A stretch of 39,245 nt of DNA, from assembly GCA_034435015.1 (NCBI GenBank), contig DAOTYH010000055.1, positions 1 through 39,245 on the forward strand, in the 5' to 3' direction. The position numbers were made by a program, and so were the translations under genes. This document shows positions 17,501-24,084 of the stretch, one piece after another. The notes below the pieces were generated by a model. The model ran no database searches. It saw only the letters and a list, made by a program, of their open reading frames with translations, and was not told where the DNA came from. This stretch comes from DAOTYH01 sp034435015 (GTDB lineage Bacteria > Chloroflexota > Anaerolineae > Aggregatilineales > UBA3940). The first letter of the stretch is position 1, and each line of letters starts with the position of its first letter.

Positions 17501-20414
17501 CAGCGAGGAGCTTTCCGAGCAGGAGGCCGCGTGGCTAAGGCGTAAGGGGATCGCTTCCCTGTTGGTTGTGCCGTTGGTGGCTCGTGAGCAGACCATCGGG
17601 CTGGCTGAGCTGTGGGTCACACGGACGGGGCGGCGCTTCCGCCAGCGCGAGATCGGGCTGGCAAAGGCGCTCGCGTCTACGGTGGCGACCGCGATGGAGA
17701 ACGCCCGCCTGCACGATGAAACCCAGAAGCGGGTGGGTGAGCTGGCCATGATCAATGAGATCAGCCGTGCCCTGACGCAGGTGATCTCAACTGAAGACTT
17801 GTACCAGCTCCTTCAGGAACAACTCCGGACGGTGCTGAACGCCCGCTCGATCACCATCGCTCAGCGCGACCCGCTAACCGGCCTGTTGACCTTCCCGCTG
17901 GTTGTCCGGAATGGGTTGCGCATTCATGTTGATCCCATCGGATATGGCGGCGACCTGTACAGCTATGTGATCGAGCAATGGAAGCCGCTGTTGATCAGCC
18001 GCAATGTCGGGCAGAAGCTTGAAGAACTACAGGTCAGGCACATCGAGGAGGGGTTGAAATCGTTCTTGGCTGTGCCCCTGTACAGCGGCGAAGTGATCGG
18101 CGTGCTGGCTGTTGAGGACTACGAACGTGAGAATGTCTTCCATGAAGCTGACCTGCGCGTCTTGAACCCCATCGCGGCACAGGTAGCGGTCTCTCTGGAG
18201 AACGCCCGCCTGTACAGCGAGCTGGAACAGCGCCTGTCTGAGACGACGACCCTGCAAGAAGTCTCGCGGGTGGTCAACTCGGCCCTTGACCTGCAAGAGA
18301 TTTTTGAGCGCGTGGTGCGCGAGCTGGCCAGCGCCTTCAAGTACCCGATCATCGGCCTGTACACTCTGGAGGATCACGAACTGCGCTTGCAGGCCCATCA
18401 TGGCTACAGCGATGAGCAGGTCGCTGATGTTCAGGTCCTGCCGCTCGAGGCCGGTGTCATTGGCCGTGCGGCGCGTACAGGCGAGCCGCAGTTCGTCAAG
18501 GATGTGTCGCAAGACCCGGACTACATCAAGGTGATGGACTGGGTGCGCAGTGAGATCGCCATCCCCATCATCTCGGATCAGGATGTGCTGGGTATCCTTG
18601 ATGTGCAGGCGGGGCTTGATAACCCTCTGGCCGACAACGACCTGCAATTGTTGTGCACCTTTGCCGGTCAGGTTGCGACGGCGATGGCCAACGCCGCGCT
18701 GTATGAGCAGATGGTCAAGCTGTCTGAGGAACTGGAACAGCGTGTGGAGGAGCGTACCCGTGAGTTGCGTGAGGAGCGCGACCGTATTGACACCCTCTAC
18801 CGCATCACCGTTGAGCTGAACGCCAGCCTCGACCTTGACCGCGTGCTGAATCGGGCGCTGGAGCTGGTGGGTGAAGCGGTCGGTGCGGAGCATGGCTCGC
18901 TGTTCCTGATTGACCCCCAGTCCGATCAGCTGATCTACCGTGCTGTGATGAGCGATTATGAGATTCTGCCGCCCGGTGGCCGCCAGATTCAGCTTAAGCG
19001 GCATGAGGGTATGGCAGGCTGGGTGATGGATAACCGCCAGTCTCTGCTGGTGGACAACGTCCTGCTGGACCCGCGCTGGGTACAGGTGCCCGGCACGGAA
19101 GAGCGCCGTTCACTGCTGGGTGCGCCGTTGATCGCCAACGAAGAAGTGTTAGGCTGTATCTTCTTCGCCAGCGATGTGCCGGGCGCTTTCAATGAGGGTC
19201 ATCTGCGCCTCGTTGAGGCCGCCGCCAATCAGGTGGCGACCAGCATCAACAATGCGGAGCTGTACCGCCTGATCCGCGATCAGGCTGAGCGCCTTGGCGT
19301 TATGCTCCGTAGCCAGCAGACCGAGGCGGCCAAGTCGCAGGCTATCCTCGAGTCAGTGGCGGACGGCGTGATGGTGTCTGACCAGTCAGGCGAGATCATC
19401 CTCTTCAACGCCGCCGCTGAGCGCATACTGGAACTGCGCCGTGATGAGGTGCTGGGCCGCTCTGCCTCTGACCTGACCGGCCTGTACGGTGCAGGCGCGG
19501 CCAAATGGGCTACCTTGCTCCACGAATGGAGCGAAGACCCGCGCAGTTATGCCGGCGAATTCCTGGCCGAGCAGATCGAAGTGGGTGAGAAGGTGGTCTC
19601 AGTGCACGTCTCACCGGTGATGCACGGCGACGAGCTGTTGGGCCTTGTCTCTGTCTTCCGTGACATCACACGCGAGGTGGCGGCAGACCGCATCAAGAGC
19701 GAGTTTGTGGCGACCGTCTCGCACGAACTGCGTACGCCTATGACCAGCATCAAGGGCTATGCCGACCTGCTCCTGCTGGGTGCGGCAGGTGAGATCACAC
19801 CAGAGCAGAGACGCTTCCTTGAAGTAGTGAAAAGCAACGCCGACCGGCTTAGTCTGCTGGTGAATGACCTGCTCGACATCTCCCGTATCGAGCAGGGGCG
19901 TGCCGAACTGGATATTCGTCCGGTAGATATGGGTGAGCTGATCGGCGATGTCATTGCCTCCTTAGAGGGGCGCCGTGAGAACGAGGGCCGGCATATCCAA
20001 ATTCGCGCCGAGGTGCCGCCTGATCTCCCGTCCCTGGAAGGCGACTATGACCGCATCACCCAGATATTGACCAACCTGGTGAACAATGCCTACCAGTACA
20101 CCCCTGACGACGGCACAGTGACCGTGAGGGCTGTGCCGGATGGACGGGGCATTCAGGTGGATGTCATTGATACAGGTATCGGCATTCCGGACGAAGACAA
20201 GCCGCGCATCTTTGAGCGGTTCTTCCGGGGCGAAGACCCGCTGGTCATGAAGACGGCTGGAACAGGCCTTGGTCTGGCGATTGTACAGCGTCTGGTGGCG
20301 ATGCATGGCGGGCGCATCTGGTTTGAGAGTCAGCAGGGCGTCGGCACGACCTTCAGTGTGTGGCTGCCCTATCAGCCATCTGGTAGCGGCGGTCAGTTAG
20401 ACACAAGGCGGTAA
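11508..20414 (+). CDS. Giant hybrid-input histidine kinase: PAS, 13 GAF, 2 further PAS, HisKA, HATPase_c
   Basis: About 2,968 residues, far above the usual 400-1,200 for histidine kinases. One N-terminal transmembrane helix (residues ~5-27) and a weak PAS-like unit are followed by GAF domains at about 154-320, 323-495, 495-668, 670-830, 832-1025, 1072-1233 and 1248-1425. A PAS (1430-1548) comes next, then GAFs at 1558-1718, 1731-1898, 1903-2071, 2078-2240, 2245-2405 and 2431-2588, and a last PAS (2608-2722). HisKA has His2739 in TVSHELRTPM; the ATPase domain has NLVNNAYQYTPD, DTGIGIPD and GTGLGLAIV. GAF units end in the repeated motif QAAIAIENARLY and variants. Coiled coils lie at about 1026-1070 and 2405-2430. 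The kinase output is intact; the ligands are unknown. The start ATG has AGGTG eight bases upstream; GTG at 11499 is an alternative. Flanking receivers are the likely phosphate acceptors. Confidence 0.95.
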   Translation: MNALVSVGTIVLVIGVLVIGAVLLSARLANRRRRELFGSEEPVIPVNLASVNDAVVVARIGGQVVFANEIARQWFALDRAEPDLWLLAQKVQTPDAFLELFAAEGQADFEAGGRRVKASSHRVAVGDTAQFIVVMREEEPLPTLSREERGSPKALRTLSEITQAINASLELDATLNATLEGIRRLIEHDAAQICLWDQERECLRPVARSGPAEYVAAARREDQEYTIGHGYTGWVARKRQALFVPDVLDFTDTGPLIRPTDPQYRSYIGLPLHVRNRFIGTIEIMAAQPGHFDRDDQALLGLIAEQAAIAIENARRYSSQSERVAELSGVQKIAEAISVLQDPQQLFAQLGQRVAELMDTELAGVLLFDRDQEKLVAQKPFYGMVDALASRYAVRLERGSPARSLWEDVAFWLSNNVEEDHLIQEMGLSELAEMAGLRSTAMAVMRVGDERIGVLQVGNKRDGTPFNLEDIRLLQIYAGQAAIIVESARLYREEQSRVAELHGLQQIAQAMSAFTNPEELYAQLTQRIAELMKVDICGVLIFEPEQEKLVARTPFYGVSDEIARRYSLSVGRRGLARDVWRDYDLFESNNVFADENIDALGLREIARSAGLHTLLFAPLSAGGRRFGLLQVSNKSDGTDFDDNDKRLLSIFAGQAAALIDNARLYQDTDATLRKRSAELRSVSRISRELNATLELERILEVISAEALRAEGARWGNLVMFEWDETNTRIIPTMRFGTELGEEARILELAAARSGDTLVIDDFEKVAHYPSPIAGARSALLVPIHFEGKVVGVIGLYSDKPRGLGPSAAEFVQALSSQATIAVTNATRHAEQVERSELLRRRAEQLTQIFELGRMFRGDQSVEENLNSVARAICESAGFNLALVSALDEKAETLRHVAQFGLSEEAYRQACGKEIVWRDVQVFLDDKFRQGGSYFIPCEESANLVHALGLEPRPRPVNDRKPGHWQSGDLLLIPLRSTTDQVMGVLSIDQPRNGMIPTANTIELLEIFANQAAIVIENSRLYRSVEERAEELSKSLASLEKSYEELDKLSHEMIRKDAELSRANELLNLRAQRLLALHRIMESVDTSRSPEAVLRDIAASVVEEMDVDQCVIALGGEKPQIVAAEGRLPKGLDLAGLLDGQDPISMARRTNKAVFYTQNGDVKARNNGSARLAKEIGAQTLMALPMNLGDSQNGVLMIGSTRRGISFGDDERDLFGLLASQIVVEYENARLYQAVQKEAATAAAERDRLQQLHLITTALQQTRELKDRLAVIARGIRSVGWGRVAVMMLDPEMNVTDLVTAGYTAEEEEQLRKSLLPGEVWRRRFDDQEFISMRVGSSYFLACGHPWVMKNIEGMSESDFDPAADPAQWQPKDQLYVPMYAGTQIIGLINLRDPVNGLRPTEASLRPLELFVQQASSALENIRLYQETVELQSFTEAVLQSIQQGIIVTDKKGKVESINAFMRDRFGWNEELVGKGLFESRADLRELGLEDDFKAVAEGGTPVERTNVSYRVGQEVRTLNIYLYPRYDEQHNVTGVVLLMEDITQRARLEADIARRGRQLAALSEVSRTITAALSVEDVISSALDQARTVIPYDRVTLCLFDREEEKFSVAGVRGHEGGNIPSSQRPLEAEASLLSEIARDKQAVLIGDVRGDSRLSDAESRTCRTWLAAPMVSGGLLVGVMIFERDEAHAYAPADGQVAAAFANQVAVAIENARLFEEAADRAAELHSRTRRLTLLNRISSTLGRSLDQNSILQTTVDELAQALEAPQGSVILFDREAGIGRLICQYPSNPDGSVEELVVPFDDNPALQRLNETKLPVVIEDVKADPLFAAMREPFSRRKVKSILLVPLIVGNMPAGMITVEETAKKRHFEPEQVELAQTITNQAAVSVQNAQLFQETVSRQRELTILSEAGRIAASSLDLDTVVRNAAEYFIRALEVDGCTIALLQQAEDALITLIDYTPVDGARPLSEFDNRYNLSRYPVTSSAIAERGVVVLDASSEELSEQEAAWLRRKGIASLLVVPLVAREQTIGLAELWVTRTGRRFRQREIGLAKALASTVATAMENARLHDETQKRVGELAMINEISRALTQVISTEDLYQLLQEQLRTVLNARSITIAQRDPLTGLLTFPLVVRNGLRIHVDPIGYGGDLYSYVIEQWKPLLISRNVGQKLEELQVRHIEEGLKSFLAVPLYSGEVIGVLAVEDYERENVFHEADLRVLNPIAAQVAVSLENARLYSELEQRLSETTTLQEVSRVVNSALDLQEIFERVVRELASAFKYPIIGLYTLEDHELRLQAHHGYSDEQVADVQVLPLEAGVIGRAARTGEPQFVKDVSQDPDYIKVMDWVRSEIAIPIISDQDVLGILDVQAGLDNPLADNDLQLLCTFAGQVATAMANAALYEQMVKLSEELEQRVEERTRELREERDRIDTLYRITVELNASLDLDRVLNRALELVGEAVGAEHGSLFLIDPQSDQLIYRAVMSDYEILPPGGRQIQLKRHEGMAGWVMDNRQSLLVDNVLLDPRWVQVPGTEERRSLLGAPLIANEEVLGCIFFASDVPGAFNEGHLRLVEAAANQVATSINNAELYRLIRDQAERLGVMLRSQQTEAAKSQAILESVADGVMVSDQSGEIILFNAAAERILELRRDEVLGRSASDLTGLYGAGAAKWATLLHEWSEDPRSYAGEFLAEQIEVGEKVVSVHVSPVMHGDELLGLVSVFRDITREVAADRIKSEFVATVSHELRTPMTSIKGYADLLLLGAAGEITPEQRRFLEVVKSNADRLSLLVNDLLDISRIEQGRAELDIRPVDMGELIGDVIASLEGRRENEGRHIQIRAEVPPDLPSLEGDYDRITQILTNLVNNAYQYTPDDGTVTVRAVPDGRGIQVDVIDTGIGIPDEDKPRIFERFFRGEDPLVMKTAGTGLGLAIVQRLVAMHGGRIWFESQQGVGTTFSVWLPYQPSGSGGQLDTRR
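12475..13510 (+). repeat. Tandem duplicated GAF units inside the giant kinase
   Basis: GAF2 and GAF3 are much closer to each other than to the other eleven. Both start with RVAEL, share the pattern QEKLVA followed by PFYG, then SNNV or its equivalent, and end with RIGVLQVGNK or RFGLLQVSNK before the common terminal helix. This points to a recent in-frame duplication of about 515 bp. The evidence is at protein level; nucleotide identity was not computed. Confidence 0.7.
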
Positions 20415-20418
20415 TTCT

Positions 20419-20437
20419 CGGGGCCTCTGAGGCCCGG
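20419..20437 (+). other. Small GC hairpin between giant kinase and CheY gene
   Basis: GGGCCT (20421-20426) and AGGCCC (20430-20435) form a tight stem over a 3-nt loop in the 60-bp gap. No T-run follows, so it is more likely an mRNA-stability or partial attenuation element than a full terminator. It may set different expression levels for the giant kinase and the receiver downstream. Confidence 0.35.
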
Positions 20438-20474
20438 ACAAACAAGCTAGTCTATTCACACCGGAACGGGGATC

Positions 20475-20870
20475 ATGGCAAAAATACTGATTGCAGAAGA
20501 CGAACCAGACATCCGTGACTTGCTGTCGTTCACCCTCCAGTATGGCGGCTTCGAGGTGATCGCCGTTCCTAACGGAATAGAGGCGATCGAACGTGCCGGC
20601 AAAGATAAGCCCGATCTGATCATGCTGGATGTGCGGATGCCCAAGATGACAGGCTACGATGCCTGTAAGGCGCTTAAGAGCAACCCGGAAACATCAGCCA
20701 TTCCAATTGTGTTTCTGTCTGCCAAGGGTCAGGATGCCGAAGTCAAGGCCGGGCTGGAAGCCGGTGCGCTGGACTATATCCTGAAGCCCTTCGCGCCTGA
20801 TCTCCTGCTGAAACGTGTCCGTGAACTGCTTGATCGCAAGAAAGACGATGAGAAGGGCGCTGTTTCTTAG
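20475..20870 (+). CDS. Single-domain CheY-like response regulator
   Basis: 131 residues, a complete receiver domain only. E8/D9 form the acidic pocket, Asp52 is the phospho-acceptor in LIMLDVRMPKMTG, Ser82 the switch residue and Lys104 the conserved lysine in YILKPF. The C-terminal tail is a short charged helix with no DNA-binding domain. It lies 60 nt downstream of the giant kinase and is very probably its direct receiver or a shuttle to another protein. The ATG follows an ACGGGGAT ribosome site. Confidence 0.93.
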   Translation: MAKILIAEDEPDIRDLLSFTLQYGGFEVIAVPNGIEAIERAGKDKPDLIMLDVRMPKMTGYDACKALKSNPETSAIPIVFLSAKGQDAEVKAGLEAGALDYILKPFAPDLLLKRVRELLDRKKDDEKGAVS

Positions 20871-20894
20871 AAGAGCGGGCTAAGTTAATCTCCA

Positions 20895-20930
20895 CTGTCC
20901 CACACCTGATGATGTGGGACAGCCGTTTTA
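20895..20930 (+). terminator. Rho-independent terminator after CheY gene
   Basis: CTGTCCCACA (20895-20904) pairs perfectly with TGTGGGACAG (20913-20922) over an 8-nt loop, followed by CCGTTTTA. It closes the transcription unit of the REC-GGDNF gene, giant kinase and CheY gene. Confidence 0.85.
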
Positions 20931-20984
20931 TGTGGAGAGTGCAACTGTAACTATCCTTAAGCTATTGGCGGTCCTGTAGTCTCA

Positions 20985-20990
20985 TATAAT
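20985..20990 (+). promoter_or_regulatory. -10 element before PAS-protein gene
   Basis: A perfect TATAAT occurs about 65 nt before the ATG at 21055, in the AT-rich 184-bp gap after the terminator. The best -35 at 17-nt spacing is CTATTG (20962-20967), which is weak. It probably starts the PAS/membrane-sensor unit. Confidence 0.5.
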
Positions 20991-21054
20991 GAGTTAGAAC
21001 AGTGGATGACGAGCGGGTTCGGAGGGACTGCCCCTCTATGATCCGGGCAGTGGA

Positions 21055-21843
21055 ATGGATGGAAAGATGGCCGCAGGCATAGCAGGCTCGGATATATCTG
21101 CCCTTCTCTTCACCGATGCGTGGGGGCGTGTCGTCTTTGTAGACAGCAACTTTCTTCACCTGTTCGGCGGGCGTTCGGCTGGCTCGCTGGTCGGGGAGCC
21201 GCTGTATAGGGTTCTGAATGTCGAACGCCAGACCGTTTCTAGTCTTCTCAGTGATGTAGCTAAGGCCGGCTATGTGCAGGGCGTCCCTCTGGATATCCAA
21301 GATGCTTCTGGGCAGGTGGTCACGTTGTTATGCAGTGGGGTAGCAACCTATGACGATAAAGGGACATTCATCGGCATGGATGTCACCTTGCATCCGCCAG
21401 AGGCGCGGGGATCGCTGGGCACGCCTTCCATTCACGGCGATGTGATCCTGGCCCGCATCAGGCAGATTGAGGCCGAAGTCCAGAAGCGGAAGTACCGTCA
21501 ACAGCAAACGGCGCTCCAGACCTATTTCACGGCGCATATCAACGCTCTGCATATTCTGCTGGGGCGCATGGCCGGGCCGCGCGTCTGCCGCTCTCTACAG
21601 GACACCCTGAACCAGATGGCCGACAGGAACGGCTGGCCGGTCAGGCTGGCGGACGGGGGTGTGACAATCGGAGACGAACTGGAGGCCGGTGTCTACCGGG
21701 TCCTGCTGGCTGAGGCAGTGTCTTTCTCCGTGAGTGTAGTAGGCCGGAGGCTGACGGCTCAGGAGATGAGCGCAGTAGAGGCAGGGATGGATGCCCGCCT
21801 GCTTGAAGCGGCCAGGCAGGCTGGCATGCGGCCGTTCTTCTAA
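21055..21843 (+). CDS. PAS-domain protein of unknown output
   Basis: 262 residues, soluble. Residues ~10-120 read as a PAS fold: LFTDAWGRVVFVDSNFLHLFG at the start is the typical PAS entry, and ATYDDKGTFIGMDVTL the final strand pair. A predicted coiled-coil helix (about 132-165, EAEVQKRKYRQQQTALQ) leads to a C-terminal ~95-residue domain that I do not recognise. That domain has no histidine-kinase, cyclase or HTH signature. The ribosome site before the ATG is weak. The gene is followed 83 nt later by a free-standing membrane sensor-like protein; together they may form a split sensor. The function of the C-terminal domain is open. Confidence 0.75.
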   Translation: MDGKMAAGIAGSDISALLFTDAWGRVVFVDSNFLHLFGGRSAGSLVGEPLYRVLNVERQTVSSLLSDVAKAGYVQGVPLDIQDASGQVVTLLCSGVATYDDKGTFIGMDVTLHPPEARGSLGTPSIHGDVILARIRQIEAEVQKRKYRQQQTALQTYFTAHINALHILLGRMAGPRVCRSLQDTLNQMADRNGWPVRLADGGVTIGDELEAGVYRVLLAEAVSFSVSVVGRRLTAQEMSAVEAGMDARLLEAARQAGMRPFF

Positions 21844-21926
21844 GTAGAGAGATCGGTCAATATCTTGTCCGCCGGGCTTCTGAGGCAGTTGGTGTTGTTT
21901 CTGTCTTTGGAGGGAAGGAGCCTGCT

Positions 21927-22730
21927 ATGACCTCTACCCTGCTCGAAGATCGTCGGATGCGCGGCGCACTGCTGGCAGGGATGCTGGTGATGGGCGGCAT
22001 CATCCTGTTGTATGGTTTCTACAACAGGCTGGGGCCGTTGACTGTGGCCGCTGTTTACGATCCGGTGCTGGTGATCGTGGCGCTGGGGGGTGCTGTTGGG
22101 GCGTTGTTGTTGTGGCGTGCCAGCGAACGCGGGGAACAGCTCAGGCAGGTGTGGGGCTGGCTGACAGTCGGCTTATTCCTGTGGGCCTTTGCCGAGGCCC
22201 TCTGGGGTTTCTTTGAGCTGTTCCTGCAACAGGACCCCTTCCCGTCAGCGGCTGATGCGGCCTGGACTGTCGGCTATGTGCCTCTGTTTGTGACGCTGGT
22301 ACTGCGCTTTCGCTCATTGCGGACGGCGCTCCCCTATCCGTTGGCGCTGATTCTGATTGGGGCGGCAGGGCTGGCGGTTGCGGTCATCTTTGTCATCGCT
22401 CCCATTCTCGCCTCGGATGAATACTCCCTGCTTGAGAAGGCGCTGACAACTTTCTACGGAGTGGGCGATCTCGTGGTGGGTTTGATGGCGCTGGCCTGTG
22501 TCTTCGTGTTGATCGGGGGGCGGCTCTCGTGGCCGTGGGCGATCATCACCGCGGGACTGCTGATAATGACCGTATGCGATCTGCTGTATTACTACGCCGA
22601 CTGGAGCGGCACTTACGGCGGCCCGACCCTCACTGTGGCCACCGCGCTGGCTGATATACCCTATCTGGCGGCCTACCTGGCACTGACGCTAGGGCTGTAC
22701 AGCCAAATGCGGCTGGAAGGGATAGGCTGA
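21927..22730 (+). CDS. Eight-helix membrane protein resembling a stand-alone sensor input module
   Basis: 267 residues with about eight transmembrane helices and almost no soluble part. The segments PFPSAADAAWTVGYVPLFV (middle) and TALADIPYLAAYLAL (end) resemble the PSLADxxYLxxYPLL motif found in membrane domains at the N-terminus of many diguanylate cyclases and histidine kinases. Here nothing is fused behind it: the protein ends shortly after the last helix (LYSQMRLEGIG). The start is supported by GGAGGGAAGGAG. It may work together with the PAS protein encoded before it, but this rests only on proximity. The sequence has no transporter signature I can recognise. Confidence 0.7.
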   Translation: MTSTLLEDRRMRGALLAGMLVMGGIILLYGFYNRLGPLTVAAVYDPVLVIVALGGAVGALLLWRASERGEQLRQVWGWLTVGLFLWAFAEALWGFFELFLQQDPFPSAADAAWTVGYVPLFVTLVLRFRSLRTALPYPLALILIGAAGLAVAVIFVIAPILASDEYSLLEKALTTFYGVGDLVVGLMALACVFVLIGGRLSWPWAIITAGLLIMTVCDLLYYYADWSGTYGGPTLTVATALADIPYLAAYLALTLGLYSQMRLEGIG

Positions 22731-22859
22731 TAGGCTTATCTGCTTCGGTTGGTGGCTATACGGTAAAGAGGCAGTATATCAAACGTCCGTATTCTCTATC
22801 ACTGGGGCGTGGCGAACGACATCGGCACACTCCCTCCCGGCACGATTTCAGGCGGAGTT

Positions 22860-23168
22860 GTGAAAACAATTGAGCAAATCCTGAGACAATTGGCAGACGG
22901 CGAATTTGAGTTTACTCGTCATGCCCTGCGACGGGTTGTTGAACGCAACATTAGTGAAGGCGAGATTCGTCAGGCGGCAAAAAATGGCCGTGTCATTGAA
23001 GACTATCCGGATGACAAGTACTCGCCTAGTTGCCTGATCTTGGGTTTTACTCAGCAGGGACGTGCCCTGCATCAAGTATCTTATGCAGAAACGGAGATGG
23101 TTAGAATCATTACATTGTACGAACCTGATCCTGATGAGTGGATAGAATCCGCAAAACGGAGGTCATGA
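22860..23168 (+). CDS. DUF4258 protein, probable toxin of a type II TA pair
   Basis: 102 residues from the GTG at 22860, chosen because GGCGGAG sits directly before it. A GTG at 22809 would add 17 residues without resemblance to the family. FTRHALRRVVERNIS and the following GEI-QAAKNGRVIEDYPDD are typical of DUF4258, with the C-terminal half (SCLILGFTQQGRALHQVSY, then TMVRIITLYEPDPDEW) completing the RelE/BrnT-like fold. DUF4258 proteins commonly pair with a YgiT-type zinc-finger protein, as here, where stop and next start overlap. It is likely an RNase-type toxin, but activity is inferred. The local DNA is clearly less GC-rich than its surroundings, which suggests acquisition by transfer. 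Confidence 0.83.
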   Translation: MKTIEQILRQLADGEFEFTRHALRRVVERNISEGEIRQAAKNGRVIEDYPDDKYSPSCLILGFTQQGRALHQVSYAETEMVRIITLYEPDPDEWIESAKRRS

Positions 23169-23398
23169 TGTTCAAATGTCATGTGTGCGGTTCGACGGCA
23201 AGCCGTCAAGAATTCGTTGATGAAGTATTTCGCATTGAGGGGCATTTAGTCCTGGTTGAAAATATCCCTGCCACGGTTTGCGCCCGGTGCGGTGAAACAA
23301 TTTTTAGCCGCGAAACGGCTGAAACCGTGCGTCGTTTGGTGCGTGAACGCCGCAAGCCCATCAAATCAGTGCAAGTGGATGTTTTTGTGTACATGTGA
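23168..23398 (+). CDS. YgiT-type zinc-finger protein, probable antitoxin (MqsA N-domain-like)
   Basis: 76 residues. Two CXXC pairs, CHVC near residue 4 and CARC near residue 39, form the zinc site of the YgiT/MqsA N-terminal domain. The C-terminal part ends in a VDVFVYM strand and there is no helix-turn-helix, so unlike full MqsA it probably cannot bind DNA by itself. GGAGG at 23158-23162 is five bases from the ATG at 23168. An ATG at 23165 overlaps the toxin stop as ATGA and is the alternative. Coupled translation behind the DUF4258 gene fits a toxin-antitoxin pair in toxin-first order. Confidence 0.85.
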   Translation: MFKCHVCGSTASRQEFVDEVFRIEGHLVLVENIPATVCARCGETIFSRETAETVRRLVRERRKPIKSVQVDVFVYM

Positions 23399-23540
23399 AT
23401 GCCCATCATCCCTGGCGGCGTAAGTGATGCGCCGGTGTTGGGCCGCTTAAAACGTTCAGCACTCATTTGTTTATAAAGCAGGGTGTCAATGCAGTGCAGG
23501 TCTTTTCCATCGTGGCTGATTTCTCATTTCCAGCGGGATA

Positions 23541-23549
23541 TGCTACACT
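23541..23549 (+). promoter_or_regulatory. Extended -10 promoter before second CheY-like gene
   Basis: TGCTACACT is an extended -10 (TGn plus TACACT at 23544-23549). The upstream hexamer at 17-nt spacing, TTCTCA (23521-23526), is weak, as expected when a TGn motif compensates. Transcription would begin near 23556, 45 nt before the ATG. The rest of the 202-bp gap (23399-23600) shows no gene or strong hairpin. Confidence 0.5.
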
Positions 23550-23600
23550 CTTCTCAGGCAGGATCAATCATAGTCAGGTTGAAGAGACTCGACAACAAGC

Positions 23601-23987
23601 ATGGCAAGAAAAATCCTGATTGCTGAAGATCAGCCCAACAACAGCCAGCTCCTTGAGAGTATCTTGATCCGGTCTCATCCTCATGGGGTGGTGGTCTTCA
23701 CTGCACGGGATGGGGCCGAGGCTTATGAGATCGCCCTCCGCGAGCATCCAGACCTGATTCTGTTGGACGGGACAATACCCGGCATGGACGGCTTTGAGGT
23801 TTGTGAGAGGCTCAAGTCCCGCTCAGATACTTCTGGAAGTTATATCATCATGATGTCGGCTGAGTTCCAGCCGGAACACCATGATCAGGCTATCCTGTTG
23901 GGGGCTGATGAGTACATTGTCAAGCCGTATGACATCGAGCTGGTGATCGGGCGGATTGAGGCAGTGCTGGGCCTCAGCTCCCTGTGA
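23601..23987 (+). CDS. Single-domain CheY-like response regulator
   Basis: 128 residues: a receiver domain with E9/D10, phospho-acceptor Asp56 in LILLDGTIPGMDGFEVC, Ser86 and Lys108 in YIVKPYD. No output domain. It has its own likely promoter upstream and no kinase immediately beside it, so it probably receives phosphate from a kinase elsewhere, possibly the giant GAF kinase 3 kb upstream. The ribosome site before the ATG is poor. Confidence 0.92.
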   Translation: MARKILIAEDQPNNSQLLESILIRSHPHGVVVFTARDGAEAYEIALREHPDLILLDGTIPGMDGFEVCERLKSRSDTSGSYIIMMSAEFQPEHHDQAILLGADEYIVKPYDIELVIGRIEAVLGLSSL

Positions 23988-24084
23988 GGCTGTTTGGGGG
24001 TCAATGCAGGGTCAGGCTCTTTCGACAGGAGGTGCAGGTCTTGCACCTCATTTGCACTATATACGCTGGTTGAGGGGAGGCACA

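Noticed and set aside
18027..19004. Minus-strand ORF (325 codons) opposite GAF11-13
   Set aside because: Shadow of the kinase frame; the plus-strand reading carries clear GAF motifs, the minus-strand one none.
23956..24084. N-terminal extension of the redoxin into the CheY gene
   Set aside because: The ATG at 24085 has a strong GGGGAGG site and begins at the family's normal start; the upstream codons overlap the previous gene and show no similarity to redoxins.
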